From: Pseudaquabacterium terrae
Lineage (GTDB): Bacteria; Pseudomonadota; Gammaproteobacteria; Burkholderiales; Burkholderiaceae_C
Assembly: GCF_013266755.1 (NCBI RefSeq)
Contig: NZ_JABRWJ010000014.1
Coordinates: forward strand, 1 to 64,000
Direction of reading: 5' to 3'
Length of the DNA stretch: 64,000 nucleotides
The first letter of the stretch is position 1. Every line of letters starts with the position of its first letter. Positions 35,998 to 43,353 of this stretch are shown piece by piece. The position numbers were made by a program, and so were the translations under genes. Below the pieces are notes generated by a model. The model was not told the DNA's origin and made no database searches. It saw nothing but the letters and a program-made list of their open reading frames with translations.

Positions 35998-37044
35998 ATG
36001 GACCCCGCTCGTTCCCCTGCCGTTGCGCTGCTCTACCCCGGTGACCGGACGGCGCGAGATCGTGCCGACCCGGCCGAAAGCCGTTTTGCGGCCCTGTTCG
36101 ACGCCTTGGCGGCGGCCGGGATCGCGGCGGAGCCGGCGATCTATCACGACGACTTCGCCGACGAGGTGGCTGCGCAGCTGAAGCGGATGGCCGTGGTTCT
36201 GGTGTGGTGCAACCCCATCGAAGGCGGCCACCCGCGCCACCGGCTCGATGCATTGCTGCGCGACGTTGCGAAAGCGGGCGTCTTGGTCAGCACCCATCCG
36301 GACACCATTGCACGCCTGGGCACCAAGGACGTGCTGCTGGACACCCGCGACCTGCCGTTCGGCAGCGATGTGCAGCGCATCGGCAGCCTCGAACAACTGC
36401 AGGCCGAGCTGCCGGCGCGGCTGCAGCGCGGGGCGCGCGTGCTCAAGCAGCACCGCGGGCACAGCGGCATTGGCGTCTGGCGCGTCGAGTGGGCGGGCGT
36501 CCAGGGCGCGCAGCCGCTGCTGCGCGTGCGCCACGCGCAACGCGGCAGCGCCGAAGAAGTCATCGACATGCCGGCGCTGCTGCAGCGCCTTGCGCCGTAC
36601 TTCGAGCCCGCCGCCGGTGGCCACATGATCGACCAGGCCTGGCAGCCGCGGCTGGTCGACGGCATGGTGCGCGCCTACCTGGTCGAGGATCGCGTCGCGG
36701 GTTTCGGGCACCAGGCGATCAACGCGCTGTACCCGGCCCTGCGCGGCGAGCCTGCGCCTTCACCCGGACCGCGCCTGTACCACGACGCGGACAAGCCGGA
36801 CTTCCAGCCGCTCAAGCAGTTGCTGGAGTCGCAGTGGATCGATCTGCTGCGCGAGCGGGTGGGCCTGTCGCGCGCACAACTGCCGCTGCTGTGGGATTGC
36901 GACTTCCTGCCCGGCGACGGCGCGGGCCGCCACGTGCTGTGCGAGGTCAACGTCAGCAGCGTCTCACCGTTTCCGCCGTCGGCCATTGCACCGCTGGTCG
37001 CCGCGGTGAAGGCGCGGCTGGCCGACACGTCCCTTCAGCGCTAG
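35998..37044 (+). CDS. Cj0069-like (ATP-grasp-like) protein
   Basis: A 348-residue protein. I assign it tentatively to the Cj0069 family, which resembles ATP-grasp ligases: an N-terminal Rossmann-like part (VALLYPGDRTARD), a central part LKQHRGHSGIGVWRV near residues 148-162, and a C-terminal CEVNVSSVSPFPPSA. In ATP-grasp enzymes the last segment holds Mg-binding Glu/Asn. It starts 5 bases after the SOD fusion and so belongs to the chromate transcript. Its substrate is unknown; a peptide- or thiol-ligating role in stress would fit the context but is speculative. Confidence 0.6.
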   Translation: MDPARSPAVALLYPGDRTARDRADPAESRFAALFDALAAAGIAAEPAIYHDDFADEVAAQLKRMAVVLVWCNPIEGGHPRHRLDALLRDVAKAGVLVSTHPDTIARLGTKDVLLDTRDLPFGSDVQRIGSLEQLQAELPARLQRGARVLKQHRGHSGIGVWRVEWAGVQGAQPLLRVRHAQRGSAEEVIDMPALLQRLAPYFEPAAGGHMIDQAWQPRLVDGMVRAYLVEDRVAGFGHQAINALYPALRGEPAPSPGPRLYHDADKPDFQPLKQLLESQWIDLLRERVGLSRAQLPLLWDCDFLPGDGAGRHVLCEVNVSSVSPFPPSAIAPLVAAVKARLADTSLQR

Positions 37045-37256
37045 GCGTCGATCGGCACGCCACCGCCCCAGCGGCTGACCCATTCGTCCCACAGTTCCTT
37101 CTGCACCGCGGCGAACGCCTGCTGCCAGGCGAACAGCAGGCTGAACTGCGTGCGTTGCAGCTCGAACAGCGCCGCAGTGCCGGCACCGAACCAGGGCAGC
37201 GCCGCGGACAGCACCTCGGCGGAGGGGGCGGCGGTCGGGACGAGGGTTTCGGGCAT
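37041..37256 (-). CDS. small phasin-like helical protein
   Basis: A 71-residue protein with a helical core LFELQRTQFSLLFAWQQAF followed by KELWDEWVSRWGGG. The pattern of Phe, Gln and Trp on one helix face is reminiscent of short phasin-type granule proteins. A GAGGAG lies before the ATG at 37256. Its stop overlaps the convergent ATP-grasp-like gene by four bases. A PHB-granule role would fit the pha operon elsewhere in the window but is unproven. Confidence 0.5.
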   Translation of the reverse strand: MPETLVPTAAPSAEVLSAALPWFGAGTAALFELQRTQFSLLFAWQQAFAAVQKELWDEWVSRWGGGVPIDA

Positions 37257-37394
37257 GGTGAGTTCTCCTCGAAAATGGGCCGAGGCGCGGATCGCGCGGG
37301 CGAACAGGTGTAGGGGCAATCGGCATGCCTGCACATCAGGTACGTTGCCTGCCGAGAAGGATCGCTGAAATCCATCGATCGAAGGAGACTGACG

Positions 37395-37817
37395 ATGCAG
37401 CTCGTCTGCCCCGATTGCCAGACCAAAAACCGCGTCCCCGACGTGCGACTGCACGACGATCCGCGCTGCGGCCGCTGCGGTGCGGCGCTGATGGGGCCCA
37501 CGCCGGTGGCCCTGAGCGACACGTCCTTCGGCCCCTTCATCGAAGGCACCGAGCTGCCGGTGCTGGTCGACTTCTGGGCCGACTGGTGCGGCCCGTGCAA
37601 GATGATGGCGCCGCATTTCGCCGCGGCGGCGCAGCAGCTGCCCGAGGTGCGCTTCGCCAAGCTCGACACCGAAGCCGCGCCGGCGACCGGCGCGCGTCAC
37701 GCGATCCGCAGCATCCCGACGCTGGCACTGTTTCGCGGTGGCCGCGAGATCGCCCGCCGCAGCGGTGCGATGCCGGCGGCGGAGCTGCTGAGCTGGGTGC
37801 GCTCGGCGCTGCGCTGA
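37395..37817 (+). CDS. trxC: thioredoxin 2
   Basis: A 140-residue cytoplasmic thioredoxin with the N-terminal zinc finger typical of TrxC: C5-x2-C8 and C25-x2-C28. The redox site WCGPC is at residues 64-68, and the cis-proline is in SIPTLALF. AAGGAG precedes the ATG. TrxC is usually induced by oxidative stress, which suits the neighbouring chromate and arsenic genes. Confidence 0.95.
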   Translation: MQLVCPDCQTKNRVPDVRLHDDPRCGRCGAALMGPTPVALSDTSFGPFIEGTELPVLVDFWADWCGPCKMMAPHFAAAAQQLPEVRFAKLDTEAAPATGARHAIRSIPTLALFRGGREIARRSGAMPAAELLSWVRSALR

Positions 37818-37842
37818 AGCGCCAGAAGCCCGGCCGCTGCGC

Positions 37843-38139
37843 TCAGCGCTGGCGGCCTTTCCAGTAGCTCGGGCGGCGCCTTTGGTGGGCGATGGCACCG
37901 ATCCGCGTGCCCTCGGCAGTCGAGCGGTACACCAGGAAGTACGGAAATCGCCGCATCGGAAACACGCGGCGACCATTGAGCGTGGGCGTACCGAGCGCCG
38001 GACTCGAATCGATCAATTGCGCGGCGCGAACGAACTCGGCGAGGAAGCGTTCGGCGACGTTGGCACTGCCGTGCTCGAGGTAGTAGGCGAAGGCTCTGGC
38101 GAGCTCGCGCTCGGCTTCCTCGGACAGTGCGTAGGTCAC
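37843..38139 (-). CDS. ParE/RelE-family toxin
   Basis: A 98-residue protein of the ParE/RelE superfamily: an N-terminal helix pair (LSEEAERELARAFAYYLEHG), then FPMRRFPYFLVYRSTAEG and a C-terminal basic end. ParE members inhibit gyrase and RelE members cut mRNA; the RRFPYFLVYR core is nearer ParE. The start is GTG at 38139, overlapping the antitoxin stop (GTGA). It forms a type II toxin-antitoxin pair with the next gene. Confidence 0.82.
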   Translation of the reverse strand: MTYALSEEAERELARAFAYYLEHGSANVAERFLAEFVRAAQLIDSSPALGTPTLNGRRVFPMRRFPYFLVYRSTAEGTRIGAIAHQRRRPSYWKGRQR

Positions 38140-38369
38140 TTCAGTTGGACGCGCAATCGACGCACCGCTTCTTCGCCCGCAATCCAGGTTGCCGTGCCCG
38201 CAGCAATTTCGGCTTCACGCCGGTCAATCTCCGTCGCCCAGGCTTGCTCCCAATCCGGATCCAGCGGATTCGGCTCCAGGCTGGCGAGCAGGCGGTCAAG
38301 CAGCTCCGAACGTTCTTCGGGAGAAAGGCCCAGCGCCTCGGCGGCCAAGACTTCGAGGGGGATGGACAT
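38136..38369 (-). CDS. addiction-module antitoxin (TIGR02574 type)
   Basis: A 77-residue antitoxin of the short addiction-module family. The signature is an N-terminal helix LGLSPEERSELLDRLLASL and the later DPDWEQAWATEIDRREAEI. These proteins wrap the toxin with a helix and are degraded by proteases. I chose the ATG at 38369 by family N-termini; an in-frame ATG at 38381 is possible. It lies upstream of and overlaps the toxin gene. Confidence 0.8.
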   Translation of the reverse strand: MSIPLEVLAAEALGLSPEERSELLDRLLASLEPNPLDPDWEQAWATEIDRREAEIAAGTATWIAGEEAVRRLRVQLK

Positions 38370-38460
38370 GCCGGTCACCATCGTCAGAAGAAACCTTCGT
38401 CATCATAGTCCGGTCGATCCGGACGAAACGGGCGGCGGAGCTGGGTGCGCTCGGCGCTGG

Positions 38461-38775
38461 TCAGCCCACCACCACCTCGCTGATCTGGATCTGCGGCTGC
38501 AGGTCGGTGTAGTTCGGGATGTCGCCCATGATCTCTTTCACGTGCGGCCCGAACGCGGCTTGAAAGGCCTCGGCCGAGTCGCAGTACAGGTGGCACATCG
38601 CGACGTAGGGCGGCGGTGCGCCGGGGCGGCCGCCGGCCAGGCCCTTGTCGATCGTGTAGCGCTTGCAGGCTTCGCCCATCCGCGCCTTGACCAGCGGCAG
38701 GTGCTTGTCGCGGTAGTACTCGTGATCGAAGCGGGCATCGGCGGCGCCGGCGTACATCACGCTGACCTTGATCAT
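38461..38775 (-). CDS. EthD-family protein
   Basis: A 104-residue dimeric alpha/beta-barrel (ferredoxin-like) protein of the EthD family. The start VSVMYAGAADARFDHEYYRDKHLPLV is quoted in part as DHEYYRDKHLPLV (residues 17-29), the family's core motif, and HLYCDSAEAFQAAF follows. EthD was first seen with ethyl tert-butyl ether degradation; most members have unknown roles. It is divergent from the next GNAT gene by 50 bases. Confidence 0.82.
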   Translation of the reverse strand: MIKVSVMYAGAADARFDHEYYRDKHLPLVKARMGEACKRYTIDKGLAGGRPGAPPPYVAMCHLYCDSAEAFQAAFGPHVKEIMGDIPNYTDLQPQIQISEVVVG

Positions 38776-38825
38776 CGGGGGGCTCCCATGGGGTGGCGGG
38801 GGAGCCGCATCGTACAGTCCGCACG

Positions 38826-39434
38826 ATGCCCGGCTTCGACCACCTCGTGCTGCGCACGCCGCGCCTGCTGCTGCGGCCGATGTCGACTGACGACGCGCCG
38901 GCGCTGTTCGCGGTCTTTTCCGATCCGGCCGTGATGCGCTACCGCAGCCTGCCGCCGTGGACCGCGCTCGAGCAGGCGCGCGCGGCGATCGATCGCGACC
39001 TGCTGGCGATGGCCCGCGCCGAGCAGTTGCGCTTGGGCATCGTGCTGGCGTCCGAAGGCCTGCTGATCGGCACCTGCACGCTGTTTCGCCTCGACGAACA
39101 GAGCCGGCGCGCCGAGATCGGCTATGCGCTGGGCTCGCACGCCTGGGGCCGCGGCTTCATGCACGAGGCGCTGACCGCGCTGCTGCGGCACGGCTTCGAA
39201 ACGCTGGGTCTGAACCGCATCGAGGCCGACATCGATCCGGGCAATGCGGCCTCGGCGCGCAGCCTCGAACGGCTGGGCTTCCAGCGCGAAGGCCGGCTGC
39301 GCGAACGCTGGATCGTCAACGGCGAGGTATCGGATGCGGTGATGTACGGGCTGCTGCGTGCCGATTGGGCGCGCCGCGATCACTTGGCCGGCGACGTAGG
39401 ATCGCCGTTCCCGGCAACGAGAGGCGCACCATGA
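38826..39434 (+). CDS. RimJ/RimL-type N-acetyltransferase
   Basis: A 202-residue GNAT of the ribosomal-protein-acetyltransferase-like branch. It begins VLRTPRLLLRPMSTDDAPALF, has the acetyl-CoA loop ALGSHAWGRGFMHEALTALL and the IDPGNAASARSLERLGF motif. The substrate may be a protein N-terminus or a small amine. The ATG at 38826 skips eleven in-frame upstream residues. Its stop overlaps the next gene (ATGA). Confidence 0.82.
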   Translation: MPGFDHLVLRTPRLLLRPMSTDDAPALFAVFSDPAVMRYRSLPPWTALEQARAAIDRDLLAMARAEQLRLGIVLASEGLLIGTCTLFRLDEQSRRAEIGYALGSHAWGRGFMHEALTALLRHGFETLGLNRIEADIDPGNAASARSLERLGFQREGRLRERWIVNGEVSDAVMYGLLRADWARRDHLAGDVGSPFPATRGAP

Positions 39435-39781
39435 TCAAGGGCATGCACGCGATGTTCTATTCGTCGCAGGCCGACGCGCTGCGGGTCTTCCTGCGCGACA
39501 AGCTCGGGCTGGCCGGCACCGACGTCGGCGGCGGCTGGCTGATCTTCAACGCGCCGGAGGCCGACCTCGGCGTGCACCCGACCGAAGCCGGCGAGCCGCC
39601 CTCCGGAACCGCCGACATCTCGTTCTACTGCGACGACATCGCGCAGACCGTGGCCGAGCTGCGCACGCGCGGCGTCGAGTTCACGCAGGAGGTCGAGGAC
39701 CATGGCTACGGCCTCGTCACCTTCTTCAAGGTGCCGGGCGACTTCACCGTCCAGCTGTACCAGGCCAAGTACGCGAAGTAA
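39431..39781 (+). CDS. VOC-superfamily protein
   Basis: A 116-residue glyoxalase/bleomycin-resistance fold protein: a first module MHAMFYSSQADALRVFLRD and a second ISFYCDDIAQTVAELRTRG, ending in FFKVPGDFTVQLYQ. The metal ligands of true glyoxalases are not obvious, so the reaction is unknown. It is coupled to the upstream GNAT by a four-base overlap. Confidence 0.78.
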   Translation: MIKGMHAMFYSSQADALRVFLRDKLGLAGTDVGGGWLIFNAPEADLGVHPTEAGEPPSGTADISFYCDDIAQTVAELRTRGVEFTQEVEDHGYGLVTFFKVPGDFTVQLYQAKYAK

Positions 39782-39787
39782 GCGGCC

Positions 39788-40378
39788 ATGCTGGCACTGC
39801 TGGTCATTGCGCACCCGTCACCGGCGAGCTTCAGCCACGCGATGGCCGAGGTCGCCGAGCGTGTGCTGCGCGAGCGCGGCTACCGCATCGCGCGCCACGA
39901 CCTGTATGCGGAGCGCTTCGATCCGGTGCAGCCGACCGGCGAGAGCGCCAACACGGCGTCGACCGATGCGCTGGTCGAGCAGCATTGCGCCGAGCTCGTG
40001 GGCGCCGACCTGGTGATCGTCTGCCATCCGAACTGGTGGGGCCAGCCGCCGGCGATCCTGAAGGGCTGGATCGACCGCGTGTTCCGACTCGACACCGCCT
40101 ACGGCTACCCGCAGGACACCGGCTTCGACGGCGTGCCGCTCGGCCTGCTGCGGGCCCGCCATGCGCTGGTCTTCAATACCTCGAACACGCCACTCGAGCG
40201 CGAGCAGCAGGTCTTCGGCGATCCGCTGCAATCGATCTGGGCCCGCTGCGTCTTTCCGCTGTGCGGCGTCGAGAGCGTGACCCGGCGCATGTTCGCGCCC
40301 CAGGCCGGCAGCACGCCGGCCCAGCGCGAAGCCTGGCTGGCCGAAGTGGCGCGGCTGGTCGGCGATGCCGCGCGCTGA
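39788..40378 (+). CDS. NAD(P)H quinone oxidoreductase (flavodoxin-like)
   Basis: A 196-residue flavodoxin-fold protein of the NQO1/MdaB/KefF branch. It begins LLVIAHPSPASFSHAM (flavin-phosphate loop) and has CHPNWWGQPPAILKGWIDRVF, which shapes the FMN/FAD site, and FNTSNTP. It probably carries out two-electron reduction of quinones or electrophiles. It starts 6 bases after the VOC gene. Confidence 0.85.
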   Translation: MLALLVIAHPSPASFSHAMAEVAERVLRERGYRIARHDLYAERFDPVQPTGESANTASTDALVEQHCAELVGADLVIVCHPNWWGQPPAILKGWIDRVFRLDTAYGYPQDTGFDGVPLGLLRARHALVFNTSNTPLEREQQVFGDPLQSIWARCVFPLCGVESVTRRMFAPQAGSTPAQREAWLAEVARLVGDAAR

Positions 40379-40394
40379 CGAGGAGAGCCGCCCG

Positions 40395-41051
40395 ATGCAA
40401 CCGCGCCTTGTTTTCCTGCACACCGCGCCGATGCACGTCGCGACCTTCTCGGCGCTGCTGGCCGAGGTCGCGCCGCAGTGCGAAGCTGAGCACGTCGTCG
40501 ACGAGTCACTGCTGGCCGACGCGCAGCGCGTTGGTGCCGATGACCCGGCCCTCGTGGCGCGCGTGCAGGCGGCGATGACGGACGCGGCCGAGCGCGGCGC
40601 GGCGGCCGTGGTCTGCACCTGCTCGACGATCGGCGGCATCGCCGAACGCACGCCGACCGGCGGCCGTTTTGTCGCCTTGCGCATCGACCGCGCGATGGCC
40701 GACCGGGCGGCCTCGGGGGGACCGCGCGTGCTGGTCGTCGCGGCGGTTCAGAGCACGCTCGAACCGACGAGCGCACTGCTGCGCGAATCGGCCGCTGCAT
40801 TGGATCGGGCGATCGAGATCCGCACGGTGCTGGCCGAGGGCGCCTGGGCCCGCTTCGTCGCCGGCGACCGTGCCGGCTACCTCGACACGGTCGTGCGCTG
40901 CGTGCGCGAAGCGGTGGGCGATGCCGATGTGATCGTGCTCGCACAGGCCTCGATGGCGCCCGCGGCCGAGGCCTTGCAGGACCTCGGCGTCGACGTGCTG
41001 TCGAGCCCGCGCCTGGGCGTGCAGTCGATCGCCGCGCGGCTCGCCGCCTGA
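40395..41051 (+). CDS. Asp/Glu racemase-like protein
   Basis: A 218-residue protein of the aspartate/glutamate/hydantoin racemase superfamily. FLHTAPMHVATFSALL opens the fold. VVCTCSTIGG (residues 72-81) holds the first likely catalytic cysteine. The second catalytic cysteine, normally about 110 residues later, seems to be replaced: the matching segment reads IVLAQASMAPAAE, with alanine-glutamine instead of cysteine. It may therefore not be a racemase. It is part of the run of overlapping genes from 38.8 to 42.8 kb. Confidence 0.7.
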   Translation: MQPRLVFLHTAPMHVATFSALLAEVAPQCEAEHVVDESLLADAQRVGADDPALVARVQAAMTDAAERGAAAVVCTCSTIGGIAERTPTGGRFVALRIDRAMADRAASGGPRVLVVAAVQSTLEPTSALLRESAAALDRAIEIRTVLAEGAWARFVAGDRAGYLDTVVRCVREAVGDADVIVLAQASMAPAAEALQDLGVDVLSSPRLGVQSIAARLAA

Positions 41052-41060
41052 GCGTGCGCG

Positions 41061-41531
41061 ATGAGCGGCCGCATCACCATCGAGCCGCTGGCGCAACGCC
41101 CGGACCTGCTGGCGACGATCGAGGCCTGGTTTGAATCCGAATGGCCGGGCTACTACGGGCCGGGCGGGCCGGGTGATGCGCGGCATGACCTGCAGTCGTA
41201 CAGCCGGCATCACGGTTTGCCGCTCGGTCTGGTCGCTGCGCTCGACGGCCATCCTTGCGGCTTCGCGGCGCTGAAGCGCGAAGCCTTTCCGAGCCATCCG
41301 CAATGCACGCCGTGGGCCGGCGCGGCCTACGTGCAGCCGGCGCTGCGCCGCCAGGGCATCGGCCGTGCGCTGCTGCTGGCGCTGGAGGCGCCGGCGCGCG
41401 CGCTCGGGCATGAGCGGCTCTATTGCGCCACCGCCACGTCCGATTCGCTGCTGCTGCGCTGCGGCTGGGGCTTGATCGAGCGCGTGCTGCACGAGGGGCA
41501 GGACATCGGCGTCTACGACAAGGCTCTCTGA
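41061..41531 (+). CDS. GNAT-family N-acetyltransferase
   Basis: A 156-residue GNAT: AYVQPALRRQGIGRALLLALEAPAR carries the RRQGIGRA acetyl-CoA signature (residues 95-102), with LYCATATSDSLLLRCGW after it. An N-terminal part with FESEWPGYYGPGGPGDA is seen in small-molecule acetyltransferases. The substrate is unknown. Its stop overlaps the next ATG (TGATG). Confidence 0.8.
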   Translation: MSGRITIEPLAQRPDLLATIEAWFESEWPGYYGPGGPGDARHDLQSYSRHHGLPLGLVAALDGHPCGFAALKREAFPSHPQCTPWAGAAYVQPALRRQGIGRALLLALEAPARALGHERLYCATATSDSLLLRCGWGLIERVLHEGQDIGVYDKAL

Positions 41532-42367
41532 TGAACGACACCGTCGAAGCCCACCGCGCCTTTTACGCGCAATTCATCGTCCGCAGCGCGGGGTCCGCCG
41601 ACCCGCGCCTGATCGACGCCTTCAACGCGGTGCCGCGCGAGGGCTTCGTCGGCCCGGGGCCGTGGCCGGTGTTCATCGGCGGCGGCCAGTACCTGCCGAC
41701 GATCTCGGACGACCCGCGCCTGCTCTACCAGGACATCCTGATCGGCCTGGCCACCGAGCGCGGCATCAACAACGGCCAGCCGTCGCTGCATGCGCGCTGC
41801 CTGGCCGCCGCCGCGCCGGCCGCCGGCGACAGCGTGGTGCACGTCGGCGCCGGCACCGGCTACTACACGGCGGTGCTCGCACAGCTGGTCGGCTCCGCGG
41901 GCCGGGTGCAGGCCTACGAGATCGAGCCGGACCTGGCGCAGCGCGCCGCGCAGAACCTGCGCGGCCACGCCAACGTCAGCGTGCGCGCCGCGTCGGCCAC
42001 CGAGGGCGCGCTGCCGCCGGCCGACGTCATCTATGTCTGCGCGGGCGCGACGCATCCGCCGGCCGCCTGGCTCGACGCGCTGAAGCCCGGTGGCCGGCTG
42101 GTGCTGCCGCTGACGCCGAACGAAGGCTTCGGCGTGATGCTGCAGATCACGCGGCTCGACGCCCGGCGCTTCGCCGCGACGGCGCTGATGCGCGTGTCGT
42201 TCATTCCATGCATCGGCGCGCGCGACGATGCCACCTCGGCATCACTGGCCGCGGCATTGGAGCGGCAATCGCTGAAGGCGGTGCGCTCGCTGCGCCGCGG
42301 CGACCCGCCGGACAGCAGCGCCTGGTGCGTCGGCCAGGGCTGGTGGATCTCGTCGGAGGCACCATGA
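41531..42367 (+). CDS. protein-L-isoaspartate methyltransferase-like protein
   Basis: A 278-residue SAM-dependent methyltransferase. The SAM motif is VVHVGAGTGYYTAVLAQL (residues 99-116), followed by AYEIEPDLAQRA, and the PCMT-like core has FNAVPREGFVG at the front and LKPGGRLVLPLT. It is longer than Pcm (about 210), with an added C-terminal segment, so repair of isoaspartate is probable but not certain. It is coupled to both neighbours by overlapping stop/start codons. Confidence 0.78.
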   Translation: MNDTVEAHRAFYAQFIVRSAGSADPRLIDAFNAVPREGFVGPGPWPVFIGGGQYLPTISDDPRLLYQDILIGLATERGINNGQPSLHARCLAAAAPAAGDSVVHVGAGTGYYTAVLAQLVGSAGRVQAYEIEPDLAQRAAQNLRGHANVSVRAASATEGALPPADVIYVCAGATHPPAAWLDALKPGGRLVLPLTPNEGFGVMLQITRLDARRFAATALMRVSFIPCIGARDDATSASLAAALERQSLKAVRSLRRGDPPDSSAWCVGQGWWISSEAP

Positions 42368-42792
42368 TCATCCACGGCCGCTGCCACTGCGCCAACATCC
42401 GCTTCGAGCTCGCCTGGGCGCCCGATCCGACGGAGATCCCGGCGCGTGCCTGCAGGTGCTCGTTCTGCGTCAAGCATGGCGGCGTGTGGACCTCGCATCC
42501 GGATGCTGCGCTCGTGGTTCACGTGCGCGACCCGCAGCACGTGTCGATCTACACCTTCGGCACCGCGACCGCCGACTTCCACGTCTGCGCGCGCTGCGGC
42601 GTCGTGCCCGTGGTCACCAGCCGGATCGGCGAGCGGCTGCATGCCGTCGTCAGCGTCAACGCGTTCGACGGCGTCGACCCCGCGCTGCTGCGGCGCGGCA
42701 GTGCCGATTTCGAAGGCGAAGCGATCGGCGACCGGCTGGCGCGGCGCCAGCGCAACTGGATCGCCGACGTGCGGTTCATCGAAGGATCCTGA
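42364..42792 (+). CDS. GFA/CENP-V-domain protein
   Basis: A 142-residue zinc protein of the glutathione-dependent formaldehyde-activating (GFA/CENP-V) fold. Cysteine clusters are GRCHCANI (residues 6-13), CRCSFC (31-36) and CARCG near 79-83, giving two zinc sites. It ends the rightward run. Its stop is 13 bases from the stop of the leftward arsN gene. Formaldehyde or other thiol-adduct chemistry is inferred from the fold. Confidence 0.8.
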   Translation: MIIHGRCHCANIRFELAWAPDPTEIPARACRCSFCVKHGGVWTSHPDAALVVHVRDPQHVSIYTFGTATADFHVCARCGVVPVVTSRIGERLHAVVSVNAFDGVDPALLRRGSADFEGEAIGDRLARRQRNWIADVRFIEGS

Positions 42793-42804
42793 GCACCGTG
42801 ACGA

Positions 42805-43353
42805 TCAGCCCCGCTGGACCTGTTGCAATGGCAGGCGAGGCGGCTCGGGCTTCTGCGCCGGCGGCTGCAGTTCCTTGCTCCACCAGCCCACATCACGCCA
42901 GGCGCCGAACTTGAAGCCCACGTTCTCGTAGACACCCAGCGCTCGGTAGCCCACCGACTCGTGAAGCGCCACGCTCGCGGGATTGGGAAGCGCAATGCCG
43001 GCGAACGCACGGAAGTAGCCCAGGTCGACGAGTTGCCGGTGCAACGCCTGGTACAGCAGCTTGCCGACACCCTGACCTCGCACGTCGTCGCGGACGTAGA
43101 CCGAGGTGTTCACCGACCACTGGTAGCTCGGTGCGTCGCGATGGCCGCCGGCGTATGCGAAGCCGGCGACGGCATCGTTCGCATCCACCGCGACCAGCCA
43201 CGGGTATTTCGCCAAGGTCTTGGCGATGCGCGCCTGCAGCTCGTCGACCGTCGGTGGCACCCATTCGAACGAAATCGTCGTGTCGAGGACGATGGGGCGG
43301 TAAATGGCAGCGATCGCTTCGGCGTCGGCCGCAGTGGCGGTTCGGATCTTCAT
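42805..43353 (-). CDS. arsN1: ArsN1/Pat-type N-acetyltransferase
   Basis: A 182-residue GNAT of the phosphinothricin/methionine sulfoximine acetyltransferase branch: YRPIVLDTTISFEWVPP near residues 18-34, then SVYVRDDVRGQGVGKLLYQAL with the acetyl-CoA loop. Its place as last gene of the arsenic cluster points to ArsN1, which acetylates the amino group of the antibiotic arsinothricin. Without that context it would be called Pat. Its ATG overlaps the MFS stop (ATGA). Confidence 0.8.
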   Translation of the reverse strand: MKIRTATAADAEAIAAIYRPIVLDTTISFEWVPPTVDELQARIAKTLAKYPWLVAVDANDAVAGFAYAGGHRDAPSYQWSVNTSVYVRDDVRGQGVGKLLYQALHRQLVDLGYFRAFAGIALPNPASVALHESVGYRALGVYENVGFKFGAWRDVGWWSKELQPPAQKPEPPRLPLQQVQRG

